From the NCBI GenBank assembly GCA_964030475.1, contig CAXIPT010000010.1:1260870-1324869 (forward strand): a stretch of DNA of 64,000 bases, in the 5' to 3' direction. This DNA is from Tethya wilhelma (lineage: Eukaryota > Porifera > Demospongiae > Tethyida > Tethyidae). The notes under the pieces are model-generated. The model did no database searches, was not told where the DNA came from, and saw nothing but the letters and a program-made list of their open reading frames with translations. This document shows, in pieces, positions 46,008-56,865 of this stretch; the stretch's first letter is position 1, and every line of letters starts with the position of its first letter. Both the position numbers and the translations under genes were made by a program.

Positions 46008-46242
46008 ATACTTCTTACAGTCTCAGAACCATGCCAACCAGGGGAACTACTCCAGTGCCAAGTCGATGGGTCAAGCTGCTCTAGGCTGCAACATAGCAGC
46101 CTTTGTGTCCTACATTGTGATGTTTGTTCTGGGAGCAATCGCTATTGGAGTCTACTATGGCATCTTCTACAGTCAACTCGATTATGGAGGATGCTATGAA
46201 ACATATGATGCATATGGACGTAGGATCACTGTATGTTCTTAA
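45638..46242 (+). CDS. proline-rich dispanin exons 3-4, inverted second copy
   Basis: Exons 45638-45808 and 46021-46242 are near-identical to 14849-14679 and 14460-14239 in the opposite orientation. The copy begins six bases after the N at 45631, so exons 1-2 are absent. It encodes the whole CD225 part (PKPPDYLILSLVALALCFFH onward, stop TAA). Probably the same gene as at 14239-15895, represented twice at contig ends. Confidence 0.8.
45817..45867. repeat. (GT)n microsatellite at dispanin donor, second copy
   Basis: Continues the GTAAGTTGTGTG donor; about 8 bp shorter than the run at 14614-14672, so the two copies are different alleles or reads. Confidence 0.95.
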
Positions 46243-46522
46243 TATTATGCTTACAAGTTGAATTTTTTAACACAATAGTACTTAACTGCAAATAATACAG
46301 TGTTTTGAGAAATTAATGGTCTGCTTTATATATCTATATGCAAAGCTAATTGTTCTTGTTAAAGTTACATAATAGTAATAATAATGAATATTACATAATT
46401 TTTTTTATTGCACCCCATGACATTGTATGCAAGTCATAATTTGTTGTCATACTTCAGTGAACTGAGTACAAGAATAGAATTTTACAAAGTGGTATGTGTA
46501 CATGCATTTACACTGTTCATCT

Positions 46523-47082
46523 TTAAAAAGTAAGCTCTGCATCAGATCTGAGCTGGTCAAAGTCGCTCATCTGAAGATGTTCTTTCGTACTTGAATCTAA
46601 CCTACTTCCAGTACCTATATTATTATTCTGTCTATGTGTCTCACTCCCATTCTGGTGACTAATTGTTCCATGATAAGTTCTATTCCCATTCTGCTGATGG
46701 TGAGTCACACTCCCATTCTGTGAATGACCAATTCCATTCCAATTCTCCTGGAATAAAGTCCTATTCCCGTTTCCCATTCTTAAGGAAAAGTCATAGTTAT
46801 CACCTTTTGGTGGTGACTGTGTGTGACTATAAAGAGTTGGTTGTTCTGGTTTAGTTAATGATGGTGCTAATGAAGGGGATGGGGAAAATGGTGGCGATGT
46901 CAAAGATGTCTTTCTGATGTCTTCTCTGAAGCTAATAACGTCGTTAGTTTGAGCTCTTGGGATGAATCCTGCTTTAGGAGGAGGAGAAGCAATAGCTGAA
47001 GGATGTTCTGTTGGTCTTTGGAGAGGTGAAGGGGGTGTGCTGGTAGATTGGGGGTCTGTAAACTTTCGATCTGTGATTCCAA

Positions 47083-47141
<59 letters not shown>

Positions 47142-50100
47142 GTGCGTGTGCGTGTGCGTACAGCTAGTATCAAGACACATGATTCTACACAAGCAATTTT
47201 TTTTAAATGATGACGCCACAATCATAATAAGTTGAAAGTGATCTATCAGTCAACAATAAGTTCAAATTACTTACTTCACAATGTATATTGTGTATGTATG
47301 CATACCTTGATTCTTCAGTTTTGTTGGTGTCAAGTTAGGAGGCGAAACAAGAGAGAGACTTTGAGGTGAAACAGGTTCGATGAAGAGCTCACCAAACATT
47401 GACCTTTGAATCTCCAACCTCTGGGTCTGTATGATTGTGAAATTTCGAACAAACAGCTTAAGATTTTGATAAATAGAGGAATTTGTAGCATGCAGGCAGT
47501 AATTTCACAAGAGTAAAAGGTAGAGTAATGTGAAATTTCAAACAAACAGCGTGAGATATTCTGATAAATAGAGCATGCAGTTTGCAGTATATATGCCCAT
47601 ATGTACACATGATCATAGATGTGTGCTTACGTTAATCTTGCTAGTATGAAGGGTAGCAAATTTCTGCCTCGCTCGCACAAACCCAACAAGAGGGGGAGGG
47701 GCACATCCCTCACTAGACACCAAATACTGGAGAGAGGGAAAAATATACTCAAGTTCACCATGCCGTTATTTTTCTCTTTTTTTTCTTTCCTACTTACTCT
47801 TAATTCATAGGGGCAGTACTCGTCACTTTTTAGTTGCTCTAGAAGTGACCTTGCTATCGACAGAATAGATTGCAAAGGTAGAGTGCCACTTAGGTTCATA
47901 GAAAACTAAAAAAAAAAGACAAAAAAAAAACAAAACAAACAAAAACAAAATACGTGCACAAGTCACGTAACAACAGCACTATAGCTAGCATGGTATGAAC
48001 ATGAGTATAGTGCTAAACACAGACCTCCATAAATGATTCCACAGAGGCACACTGTAAGATTCGTTCCCTGTTGAAAATCAGCACTGCCACAGAGATGAAC
48101 AGTTCAAAGTACTGGGTCATGTGATCACACCAGATGGTCTATAGCATAGCCAACAAAGTAAGAATCAAGATAAAGTGTACTACACGAAATGAAAGACTTA
48201 TGCAAGGTTATTAACATGCATGCAGTTGAAAGAAAGTAAATAATAAATGTCTGTCTGTACGGCAAAGCAGATGTCACCTATTCACCTATGAACAACAAAG
48301 TAAATATCTCTTCTTACCTCCCATAATGAATAAACTTCATTGATAGTAAACTCTCGTTTGAACACTAGGAGAACATTCCTACAAACAATGCAATTAAATT
48401 GATATTAATTTTATTTTCCCTCTTCTATATGATTGAAATATAAAAATATATTTTCCAAAGCAATTAATTTCATGCTTGAGGAGCCCGGCATTCTAGTTGT
48501 CACTACCTAGAAATGGGAAAATAATGAGCTAATCTATAGTCTGCAATAGCTAGGAATAGGTCAGGGCAGATCAGATGGAAAAATCAAAGGGTTTAACTTG
48601 GTAGACCACACATGTTTACCATAGTTACCTGTAACAGAATATCCAGTCTTCACCTTTATACACAGAATCTGTCGTAAAGGTGTGCAAGTAGGAAATAATA
48701 TTAATAGAGATCAAGACTTTAGCCATGCAGGCCAAACACATACTATACAAAATCAATTTTGAGGTATCTCAGAGTGACAACATAACATCCACACTATAAT
48801 TATAGCTATTTGCATGACAGTACCTATGTGGTCGTGAATCTGCTTGTTGGCATAGCAACAGAGCCGAGCCAAAGAGCTCAACGGTTGGGAGAGAGTAAGA
48901 TCACTGAAAATAGATTTCTGTGTAGAAAATTACAAAACATTATTTCATAGATCTGGATAACTCTGACCATATACCCTCCCAGTCATTACTAATAATTATT
49001 ATTAGCATACCATTCTCTGTAGTACACTGGTAAGGCACCAGAAAGCTTGGTGTNATAATGCGTCTGGAATGTGATTATTATTTAATGCAATTCATGACTA
49101 CAGACTTTGACATGTTTCAAGTTATACCCAACGAAAAAATACCAGTAGATGATAATATTATAATTATTTTTGTGAGCATACTGAATTGCAAGAACAAAAT
49201 CTGAAGTACAATCCATCAAACTGAATCATAATGTGAATACCTGCATAATAGTAATCAAGAATAAATGAAGTGATTATTAGAATCACGATGAGTACCATAT
49301 AGCACAAAAATTTGGCGGATTTTAATATTGGCGGTTTGGTAAGGACCGCTAATATTAAATCCGCCAAACAGTCATTTCTGCGCATGCACATTATATTGAT
49401 GCGAGCGCAAACGCCAAAATAAAATCCACCAATCATGAACTTTTTGACAATCCGCCAAATTTTATTCCCGCCAATATTTTGTGCTATACAGTAAAAGAGG
49501 CGGAATCTTAGAAAGTCATGATCAATGCATAATGTCTTGAGATAATAATGCGTCTGGAATGTGATTATGATCTAATGCAATTCATGACTACAGACTTTCA
49601 AGTTACACCCAACGGAAAAATACAAGTAGATGATATAATTATTTTTGTGAGTATGCTGAATTGCACGAACAAAATCTGAAGTATAATCAATCAAACTGAA
49701 TCATAATAATACCTGCATGCACTGCATGAGGCACAACTGATGGGACTTAGTGTATTTACATGACAACATTATAACCATAAGGCTCATAATCTGACAGAGG
49801 AGTAGTAGCTAGGACCTGCATGGTACCATCCAGTCCATGGCATCCACATACAGGCTGATCCATATATAGATGTGTGACTGAATCATTAGCCCACGCAGGG
49901 TCAGCAAGCCTGAAGGTATTCAAACTCATGCTCTTGATAGGATACTATTCTATTCAGGCTAGTTGTACTCACCTATTATTAGCAATCAGCTAGCTTGATA
50001 GTTGCTAGTCACAGGCTCATCAGTGCATGGAATCCTAGCATCTGTGATGCCATGGAAGGTTGAGTCACAAGTCACTTTTTAGTTGTTCTAGAAGTGACCT

Positions 50101-50584
50101 TGCTCTCAACAGAACAGATTGAAGAGGCAGAGTGCCACTTAGGTTCATAGTAAACTATAAAAAAAAATCATAAAATGCACAAGTCATGTAACAACAGCAC
50201 TAGCAAGCATGGTATGAACACGAGTATACTGCTAAACACAGACCTCCATAAATGATTCCACAGTGGCACACTGTAAGATTCGTTCCCTATTGAAAATCAG
50301 CACTGCCACAGAGATGAATAGTTCAAAGTACTGGGTCATGTGATAAAATCAGATGGTCTACAGTACAAATCATAGCCAACAAAATAAGAATCAAGATAAA
50401 GCGTACTACATGATTGATGAAAGGTTTACATCATGCATGCAGTATGAAAAGAAAGTTAACAATAAATGCATGTCTGTACGGTACAATCACAAAAGCAAAT
50501 ACCACCTATGTACCTATGAACAATGAAGCAAGTATCTCAGATCTCAGCAAGGGAGAGAGAAGCTCATTCATTCCTTGGACATAT

Positions 50585-50677
<93 letters not shown>

Positions 50678-51113
50678 NTGTGTGAAGAGGGTGGGTATCT
50701 ACTACCTAGACACAACTTCACTAAAGTGCTGAACCTACCTATTTCAGGATTGTACAGAACAAAGCATGACAATAAAAGGTTTGTCAACAAGTCACTTGGT
50801 CCCTTGATAGTCAGCCAGATGAGAGTCAGTATGAAGTGAATCCTTCTCTGTAACAATAATTTGTGTTAGAGAATGACTGGTATGATATTACTCAGGAAAA
50901 AAATGTCCATCTGTATATATACAAAAAAACCAACAACCTAAGAGGAGCTCAAATAAGTGAAATAACTAAATATTATAACAATAACGTCCTGAGTGATTTG
51001 TTGGCAAACCTTTTCTCTTTATTAATTCTCTCCTAGTCTTTTCTTGTCGATGTGAAGGGATAATAGTTTAGGAGAAACCTCCATAACTCAGCACGGATGT
51101 CATCACTCACACC
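46523..51113 (-). CDS. TBC-domain RabGAP, C-terminal half intact, N-terminal half damaged
   Basis: Intact, phase-consistent exons: 48903-48824, 48668-48629, 48378-48318, 48138-48025, 47905-47798, 47708-47631, 47420-47306 and 47070-46523 (TAG). They give the second half of a TBC domain (YKGEDWIFCYRNVLLVFKRE-F, VYSLWETIWCDHMTQYFEL, FISVAVLIFNRERIL), most like the TBC1D15/TBC1D16 group, then a Pro/Asn-rich tail. Upstream pieces: 51113 onward (GVSDDIRAELWRFLLNYYPF, running into TAG at 51035-51033), 50847-50796 (KDSLHTDSHLADYQGT) and 50585-50514 (GYVQGMNELLSPLL, the glutamine-finger motif). In the middle piece the residue expected to be the catalytic arginine of IxxDxxR is His. Phases between the upstream pieces do not match, and Ns at 49054 and 50678 and a decayed exon duplication lie between. 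TBC proteins stimulate Rab GTP hydrolysis in membrane traffic. Confidence 0.7.
47086..47160. repeat. (GT)n microsatellite in TBC intron
   Basis: Pure GT then GCGT variants; on the minus strand a CA run 15 bp before the last-exon acceptor. Its pure part matches 13308-13395. Confidence 0.95.
49295..49491. mobile_element. 197-bp Tc1/mariner-type MITE (CyrTATAGCACAAAA ends)
   Basis: Left end CCATATAGCACAAAAATTTG, right-end reverse complement CTGTATAGCACAAAATATTG, flanked by TA. The interior is rich in TTTGGCGG/CCGCCAAA. The related segment at 57260-57310 lacks the element. Confidence 0.8.
50237..50350 (-). pseudogene. decayed copy of a TBC exon
   Basis: Matches exon 48138-48025 at most positions (TQYFELFISVAVLIFNRERI), but the third codon is TGA instead of TGG. 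It sits out of order between N- and C-terminal exons. Confidence 0.75.
50588..50684. repeat. (GT)n microsatellite with an internal N
   Basis: About 97 bp of GT with N at 50678. On the minus strand it is a CA run ending directly in the CAG acceptor of the GYVQGM exon. Confidence 0.95.
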
Positions 51114-51797
51114 CTATAGACAAGTTGGCACGGTAACAGAGAAACAACTGGTTCATTAGCTATGTCATCACTAATGGTATGGAATGGAACTGAGATTTTG
51201 GCTGTATATAGCCACACTTAGTGGTCTACTATCCCCTATAATTATAGCCATTCTGGACTAGCAAATTTAATGGTTTTACAATAGCAATAAATTCATAAAG
51301 GTTGGCCAGATGGCAGCCGTGATGGCTTGGATCTCCAATATCTTCTCTGACACACTGACAGCCAATCGTCCGCATTACTAAACGCGCGACAGGAAACACA
51401 ATTTTCCCACATCCGTACTACCGCTCAAGTTAAAGTGCGCATGCGCAAAAATATACCCAGTAGTCTAGGTTCGCGGACTTTCTGATAGTAACCTAAGTAC
51501 ACTACAATGTTTATTCTAGGTCAACTCGGAACAGTTTATGATTCAAGGTACAAACAGGTCATGATATCCACAATGTACAGCTTTCTAAAATAAGGCTCAA
51601 AGTGTTAAGAACTTCTAACTAAGCAACATTGAGCTCTCAATTGAAGCAGATTTTATGAGTGCCATCAAACTTTTTTTTTTTTTTTTTTTACTTTCTAGTA
51701 CATAGAATTGGATTATGGGTAAGTATATCTTAGAATTATCTATGTAACTAGTACAATGTCATGTATACCATGTGTATTCAACAAAATTTTCTTTAAT
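51114..51797. promoter_or_regulatory. spacer and probable bidirectional promoter
   Basis: GTGCGCATGCGCAAAA (about 51436-51451) contains an NRF1-like palindrome, with CGCGCG nearby, between the TBC gene (-) and the 7TM-like gene (+). A short in-frame start at 51508 followed by a donor could be a 5' exon of the latter. Confidence 0.45.
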
Positions 51798-52317
51798 ATG
51801 GCAGATAAACAAAAACAAACTGAGGTGCCATACAAATCATTTCCAATGGATTGTGGAGAACACATCTATCATCCACCTCCAACCTCAGCTCCTTATTCTC
51901 CAGCTCTCAGCAATGATTGCAAGGTCTATCCTATTTCCCACATCATGGCAGAGGGGCCTACTGGTGCCGTTGCTGTGACTGATAAGTCTATTGGAGGTTC
52001 TACTGCACATGTACTTAGCATGACATTGTGCTACCAATAATACTGTAACATTGTACAGTCGTAAAATCCTAATGATGTGTGCTAGATATAACATTCTGTA
52101 TACACTCTAATAATATCCAATTGTTATAACGGCCATTATTATAATTTTACTAGGTGTGGTCTTCTACTACAGTCTCCTACAACTAGCTCTGTGGTGGATA
52201 TCGTATCTTGTTACGTTCTTTTGGAAGCTTCATTTTCCATTCAGTGCTCGTAAATTTGAGCAGAATGGACGAAATCGATACCTTCATCTGACAGCTGTTA
52301 TAGCTGGGCTTTGTTAA
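51798..52317 (+). CDS. 7TM-receptor-like fragment
   Basis: Exon 51798-51996 (MADKQKQTEVPYKSFPMDCG start) joins in phase 1 to 52154-52317. The second exon encodes GVVFYYSLLQLALWWISYLV, then FFWKLHFPFSARKFEQNGRN and RYLHLTAVIAGL. A WW inside a membrane helix, FPF-x-ARK and R-Y-x-H resemble TM2-TM4 of Frizzled-class or adhesion-like GPCRs of sponges. The frame ends at TAA (52317), but CTTT|GTTAAT could be a donor, so the gene may continue or be a remnant. The chosen donor GGAG|GTTCTA is weak. Too short to be a functional receptor as it stands. Confidence 0.45.
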
Positions 52318-52523
52318 TTTGTTAACATTTTAAACAAAATTTAAATATTATTAAGTCAAAATGAGAAATATATATAGATCATCCAAAACTCAAATAAGGA
52401 ACTAAAGTCTAACTTATTGTATAAAACAATGGAGATTACATTATGTTATGAAAGAACGTGTAATAATATTATTTTACAAAAAGTGTAAACACAAAGCTAG
52501 CGATACAATAACAACAATGAAAC

Positions 52524-55500
52524 TTAATAATTCCTAGCTCGACTACTGTGCAGACAGCACAGAACAATGAGGGCAATTATACAGATGTTAAGAAAAAGAA
52601 TTACAGCAAACACTACTGCTATACCTGTAGCGACTAGCATTAATACAAAATATATAGCACAAAATATCAATACCCAAGTTAGTGAAATTGAAAAAACATA
52701 CCAATTTGCTATTAGTCCAAGTCCTAATGAAACAAAAAAGTATACTATATAGCTAATGTTGGCAACTGGGGTGGTATCTATATCGTTTTCTGCAACTGGG
52801 GTGGGGTCTGTCGTGATGATACTTACAAGAAGGAAAACAAGTTGTAGAGAACTGTACAGCAAGCAGAGAATGACCAATGGTGGGCTGGTAAATGGAAAAC
52901 AGAACTTGGTGCAGCAAAATCGCTTGTTGAGCCTTTTAAAGCCCTTAACTAGTTCCTTCTTGTTCATTTTCTCATACTGTTCACATCTCATTGACTTCAA
53001 TTCTTTATAAGTTTTGCGAGGGTTCGTAACAACATCAATTCCTGGTGTCTGCCAAACTGTTAACATGTTCATGCAGATGCTGATTGGGTATTCATATAGC
53101 CAGTAATATGTACCAAGGAAAATTGACATGATTCCAGCAATAGGCATAACGAGTGCTGCAGCCATCATGAACCACAGAGCGCCACTAATCTGAAGTCGAT
53201 CGTCAAAAGTTCGTCCACGATTATCAGAAGCGATCTTAACTGCAATTGCAGCGATCATCATGATTTGCATTATCATCTGACCAAATATGTGACCAAAGAA
53301 CACCCATCCAAGTACCATACCTTTCTTATTAATGGAGGAGTTTGTATGTTCATCTAATTTTTCATCAGGCTCAATGTCATCTTCTTTACAACCTTCTTTC
53401 TCTTTCAAAGCTTCCAGCTCTGACAAAGCTGCCTCTTTCTCGTCTTCAGTCAATTCTCGTTTACTGTAGAGACTGCAAATTAGTATTCCTAGTACAACCA
53501 GACGAAATATGTAAATGCTACAAACAAGAAAAATACTTGTGATGATAAACAGAGCAAAGTTGACTATTTCAACTGCGGCATCAGACTGATATGGTTTTCC
53601 CACAACGATCTCAATAAGATCACAGATTAACAAGATGTAGATGAAGAATTCAGTAACCAGATTGCGTCCAATGTCTCCAAAAGATCTCAACAGTGGTGGT
53701 ATAGGTTCTTTACTGTTTGTAGATTCTGAATCGTCTTGACCTGAAGCTGCTCGTTCGAGATCATTTATTGGATTTTGATTAGCATTGCCACGGTTCTTGT
53801 AACAGAAATAAATGCATCTAAAGATGAAAAATGACCTTAGTGATGTTACAAGATCATATACTGCCAATAGAAAAGCTAGTATGGTCATCACAAGTTGGAA
53901 TATGCTGAAATCAGCATTGACTCCAAGGTCAAACGTAATGCATGTCAGAATCAGCCCGATTAATGTGAAAATAAAATCGACTATCACAATAAAATCGCGA
54001 CAACAAGCGGAAAGAATAGGAGTGACAAGAAGATTAAACATTTTCCAACCTTTTGCATTAGCATTTTGTAGTGCAGCTGTCATTATATCCAGCTGCCCAC
54101 AACTGCAAGTTGGTTTATTACCCTCACACCTCGGTGTACATGTGAATGATACACAGCAGGTGACACAACATTTGCGGACATGATCTGTTACTGTCTCATC
54201 TTCTTCAAAGAGACAGCTGATAACTTTTGTGTATTTTTCTCTCGTCTGCTTGTTAATTTTTTCATAATCTATCCACCTCTTTCTCTGGATAAGTTGCTTT
54301 TTATCTTCGTGACCAACTTCATTGTTACCTGTACTAGCTGGTTCAGCGGATTGTAAACCCTTGTCATTATCACTGGGTGGGGGTCCTGGTGATTGATCGT
54401 GAGGGGGTTCTGCTTGTTCTCCAAAAGGAGGGGGCTCTGAAGGGGGTCCATTTGGTTGTCCTGAAGACGGGAGTACTTCTGTTTGTCTTGAAGGAGGTGG
54501 TACTCCTGGTTGTCCTGAAGAAGGGGGTAATTCTGGTTGTCTTGAAGGTTGAAGGGGTCCTGCTGGCTTTGGGCCTTGATGGGATTGCAATGGTGGTCCT
54601 GCTAGCTTTTCTTGGGATTGCGGTGGTGGACCTGGAGACCTAGGCTTTTCTTGAGTGTTCAGGGGTCCCGCCGACTGCTTTTCTTGGGGAGCTGTCCCTG
54701 ATTTTTCTTGTGTCTTTAATTTTTTTGGTGGTTGGCCACCATGTACTGGTCTCTTTTGATTTCGAGCTTGCTGCTTTGGTTTGGATTGTGCAGCCTGTTT
54801 TTGATTTGTATTATCAGCCACTTCATCTATGCTTGTTGTCCTCAATGGCTCTAAGTCTTTTGATTTAGGCTGTAGAGTCTGACTTTGAACCAGAGGTTCT
54901 TTGACATCTCTTTTGACTTTTGTTGTCTTTGAAGTAGAAGTATCAGCTTTAGGTTGTGGTTTCTCTGGTTATTTTGGCACAGACTGTGATGGTTTTGCTG
55001 GTTGCTTCCTTTTAGAATTAATGCTTGACAGTGTTTGCTTTCCATTACTTCTTTCTACACTAGATGCTTGGTCTCTTTGCATTTTTTTCGCTTGTAGAGG
55101 TTTCTTCTTTTCTTGCTGTTTCAAGTAAAGTCGCTCTTGTTCTGCTTCAGGTAACTTTGTTACGGTCGCAAAGAGTTTTTGTAGAGTTAGATTTGCTGGA
55201 GATACTTTTGAACCAGAACTTCCCTCTTGTTTCTCAGCTTGCTTTCTTTGCTCTTTCAATTCGTGCTCCAATGCTATCATTATGTCTCTGATGGCAGCCC
55301 ACGACTCATCTTCATCTGTATCAGAAGGGTGAACTGTAGTTGAATCTGTTTGTTTGAGATTCCTTTTGGTTTCTGTGGATGAAATTGGTGCTTTTTCTTG
55401 CACTTGAGGTAATAGTTTTTGTTGAATATTTTCAGTTTTAACAGTGGTTGCTTTTTTCATTGTTGCTGGATCAGGTCTATTGTCCTTGTGTGTCCCAACT

Positions 55501-56865
55501 TCTTGAAGGTTTGGTTGTTTTGGTTGTACATTTTCCCTTTTCTTTGAATTTTCAATTTTCTCTTTTGGTTGTGGTTTTGACCCAGTTGGAGCTCTTTCTT
55601 TGCTATTCGTTTGTTCAGTTTTATTTTGTAGCATCACAGTACTTGCATCTGATTTTGTAACTTTTTCCTGGTCTTGCTTCCTTTTCTTTTCCGAATCAGA
55701 CTTACCTGAATCAGTAGTAGTGACGAGTTTAGGAGACTGAGAAGTTTCACCTACTTTAGTGTTTGCATTTGTGTCAGAACTTAATGGAGTGGTGGAGCTA
55801 GTCACTTTTTCTTGAGATTCAGTTTCAGTCATTGCATTTGAGTCTGAATTTGATGGAGGGACAGTGTCTATTTGAGGTGCTTCTAGGACGACATCATGTT
55901 TATCAATCATCATATTATTGTCTGAGTCAGTTTCCTCTGGTTTTGATGTATCGAGAGCTTGGGATTCTTTAGATAAAGGAGCAAACTTATTATCATATTT
56001 ACTCTCGTCACTATCAGAACTAGTCTCGTCTGCAAACAAGTAAATATTATCTTCATCTTCAGAATCTAACTCTGATTCAGAACTAGAACCTTCTTCCCTA
56101 GCACTTTGAATCTTTTTACCAGTTTGCTTTATTCTTTCTTCGTGCTGCTTTACGTTTCCTTTTTAAAAACTTTTTTTGGTCTTCATAAAGCCATTTTTTT
56201 TCATCTTCGGAAAGTTTCTGAAAATCAAGAAAAAGTTGCCGCAGTGGTTCTTCTGCTGGTAAATAAACTTCACTTGGGCTTGTCTTGGATTGTTCCCTTT
56301 TTTCCCTTTGCTTACGATCCAATGCAATCATAATAGCTAAATTTCTAGCATAATTCTCATCTGGATTAACAAGTTTTAGGTTGCCATAGTCACTCCTTGT
56401 CACGCCATGAACATTTGCAAGGTCACTAATCTCACCATTGCCATTTTGAGTCACATGCTCACCCATTGTTTCACTAGTGTAGTATTCATCATCATCCTCA
56501 CTGTACTGCTGCTCTGTTGTTTGCATTTTAGTGAGAACTACTCCATCTTGTGAACTAGTTTGCAAATCGTCTGCTTCAAGGCTAGGAATCTCATCCTTGG
56601 CAGATTTTTTGGGGACTTTTGATTGAGCTGGTTCAAAGAGAGCTAAGTTAAGTCCATCTTCACCACCTTCGGCAAGTTCATCTGACTCGAGCAAATTTAT
56701 CTTGTCTTCTGAAACTCGTCTTTCATTCCACTTTGTTTGCTTTGGATTTACTTTTCTACTTAGCTTTCCTTTGGAAGGTTTTGGGTCAATGAAGTCAGCG
56801 TCACTTTGAAAGGACTGAGGATCAATTGTCCCCTGAAATAAGGTACTTTTACCTCTCTGAGACAT
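52524..56865 (-). pseudogene. large polytopic membrane protein, interrupted by one stop and one frame change
   Basis: Three open segments run in series on the minus strand: 56865-56116 (acidic; starts MSQRGKSTLFQG), a second that opens by 56162 and ends at TAA 54971-54969, and a third that continues in the same frame from 54968 to 52524. Only the single TAA separates segments two and three; segments one and two differ by one frame shift within 56162-56116. The first two segments each hold a related block (NLAIMIALDRKQREKREQ... versus RDIMIALEHELKEQRKQ...), ending in LSEDEKKWLY and LPEAEQERLY. The third begins with Pro/Gln/Gly repeats (GPPPQSQEKLAGPP), then about nine to ten membrane segments with a Cys-rich patch (KCCVTCCVSFTC) before the first. 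Family not recognised. Either a recently damaged gene, two or three separate genes, or consensus errors in homopolymers. Confidence 0.6.

Larger units (their letters stand above)
49055..50430 (-). repeat. segmental duplications inside the TBC gene
   Basis: 49055-49260 and 49545-49730 are two copies of one sequence (ATAATGCGTCTGGAATGTG start), and 50060-50430 repeats 47810-48240. The latter carries decayed copies of two TBC exons (50350-50237 and about 50157-50080) with TGG changed to TGA in the first. A further copy lies at about 57440-57960. Confidence 0.7.

Noticed and set aside
56116..56170. Programmed -1 frameshifting at A AAA AAG
   Set aside because: The required change is +1 (or -2), so a standard -1 slippery site would not restore the frame.
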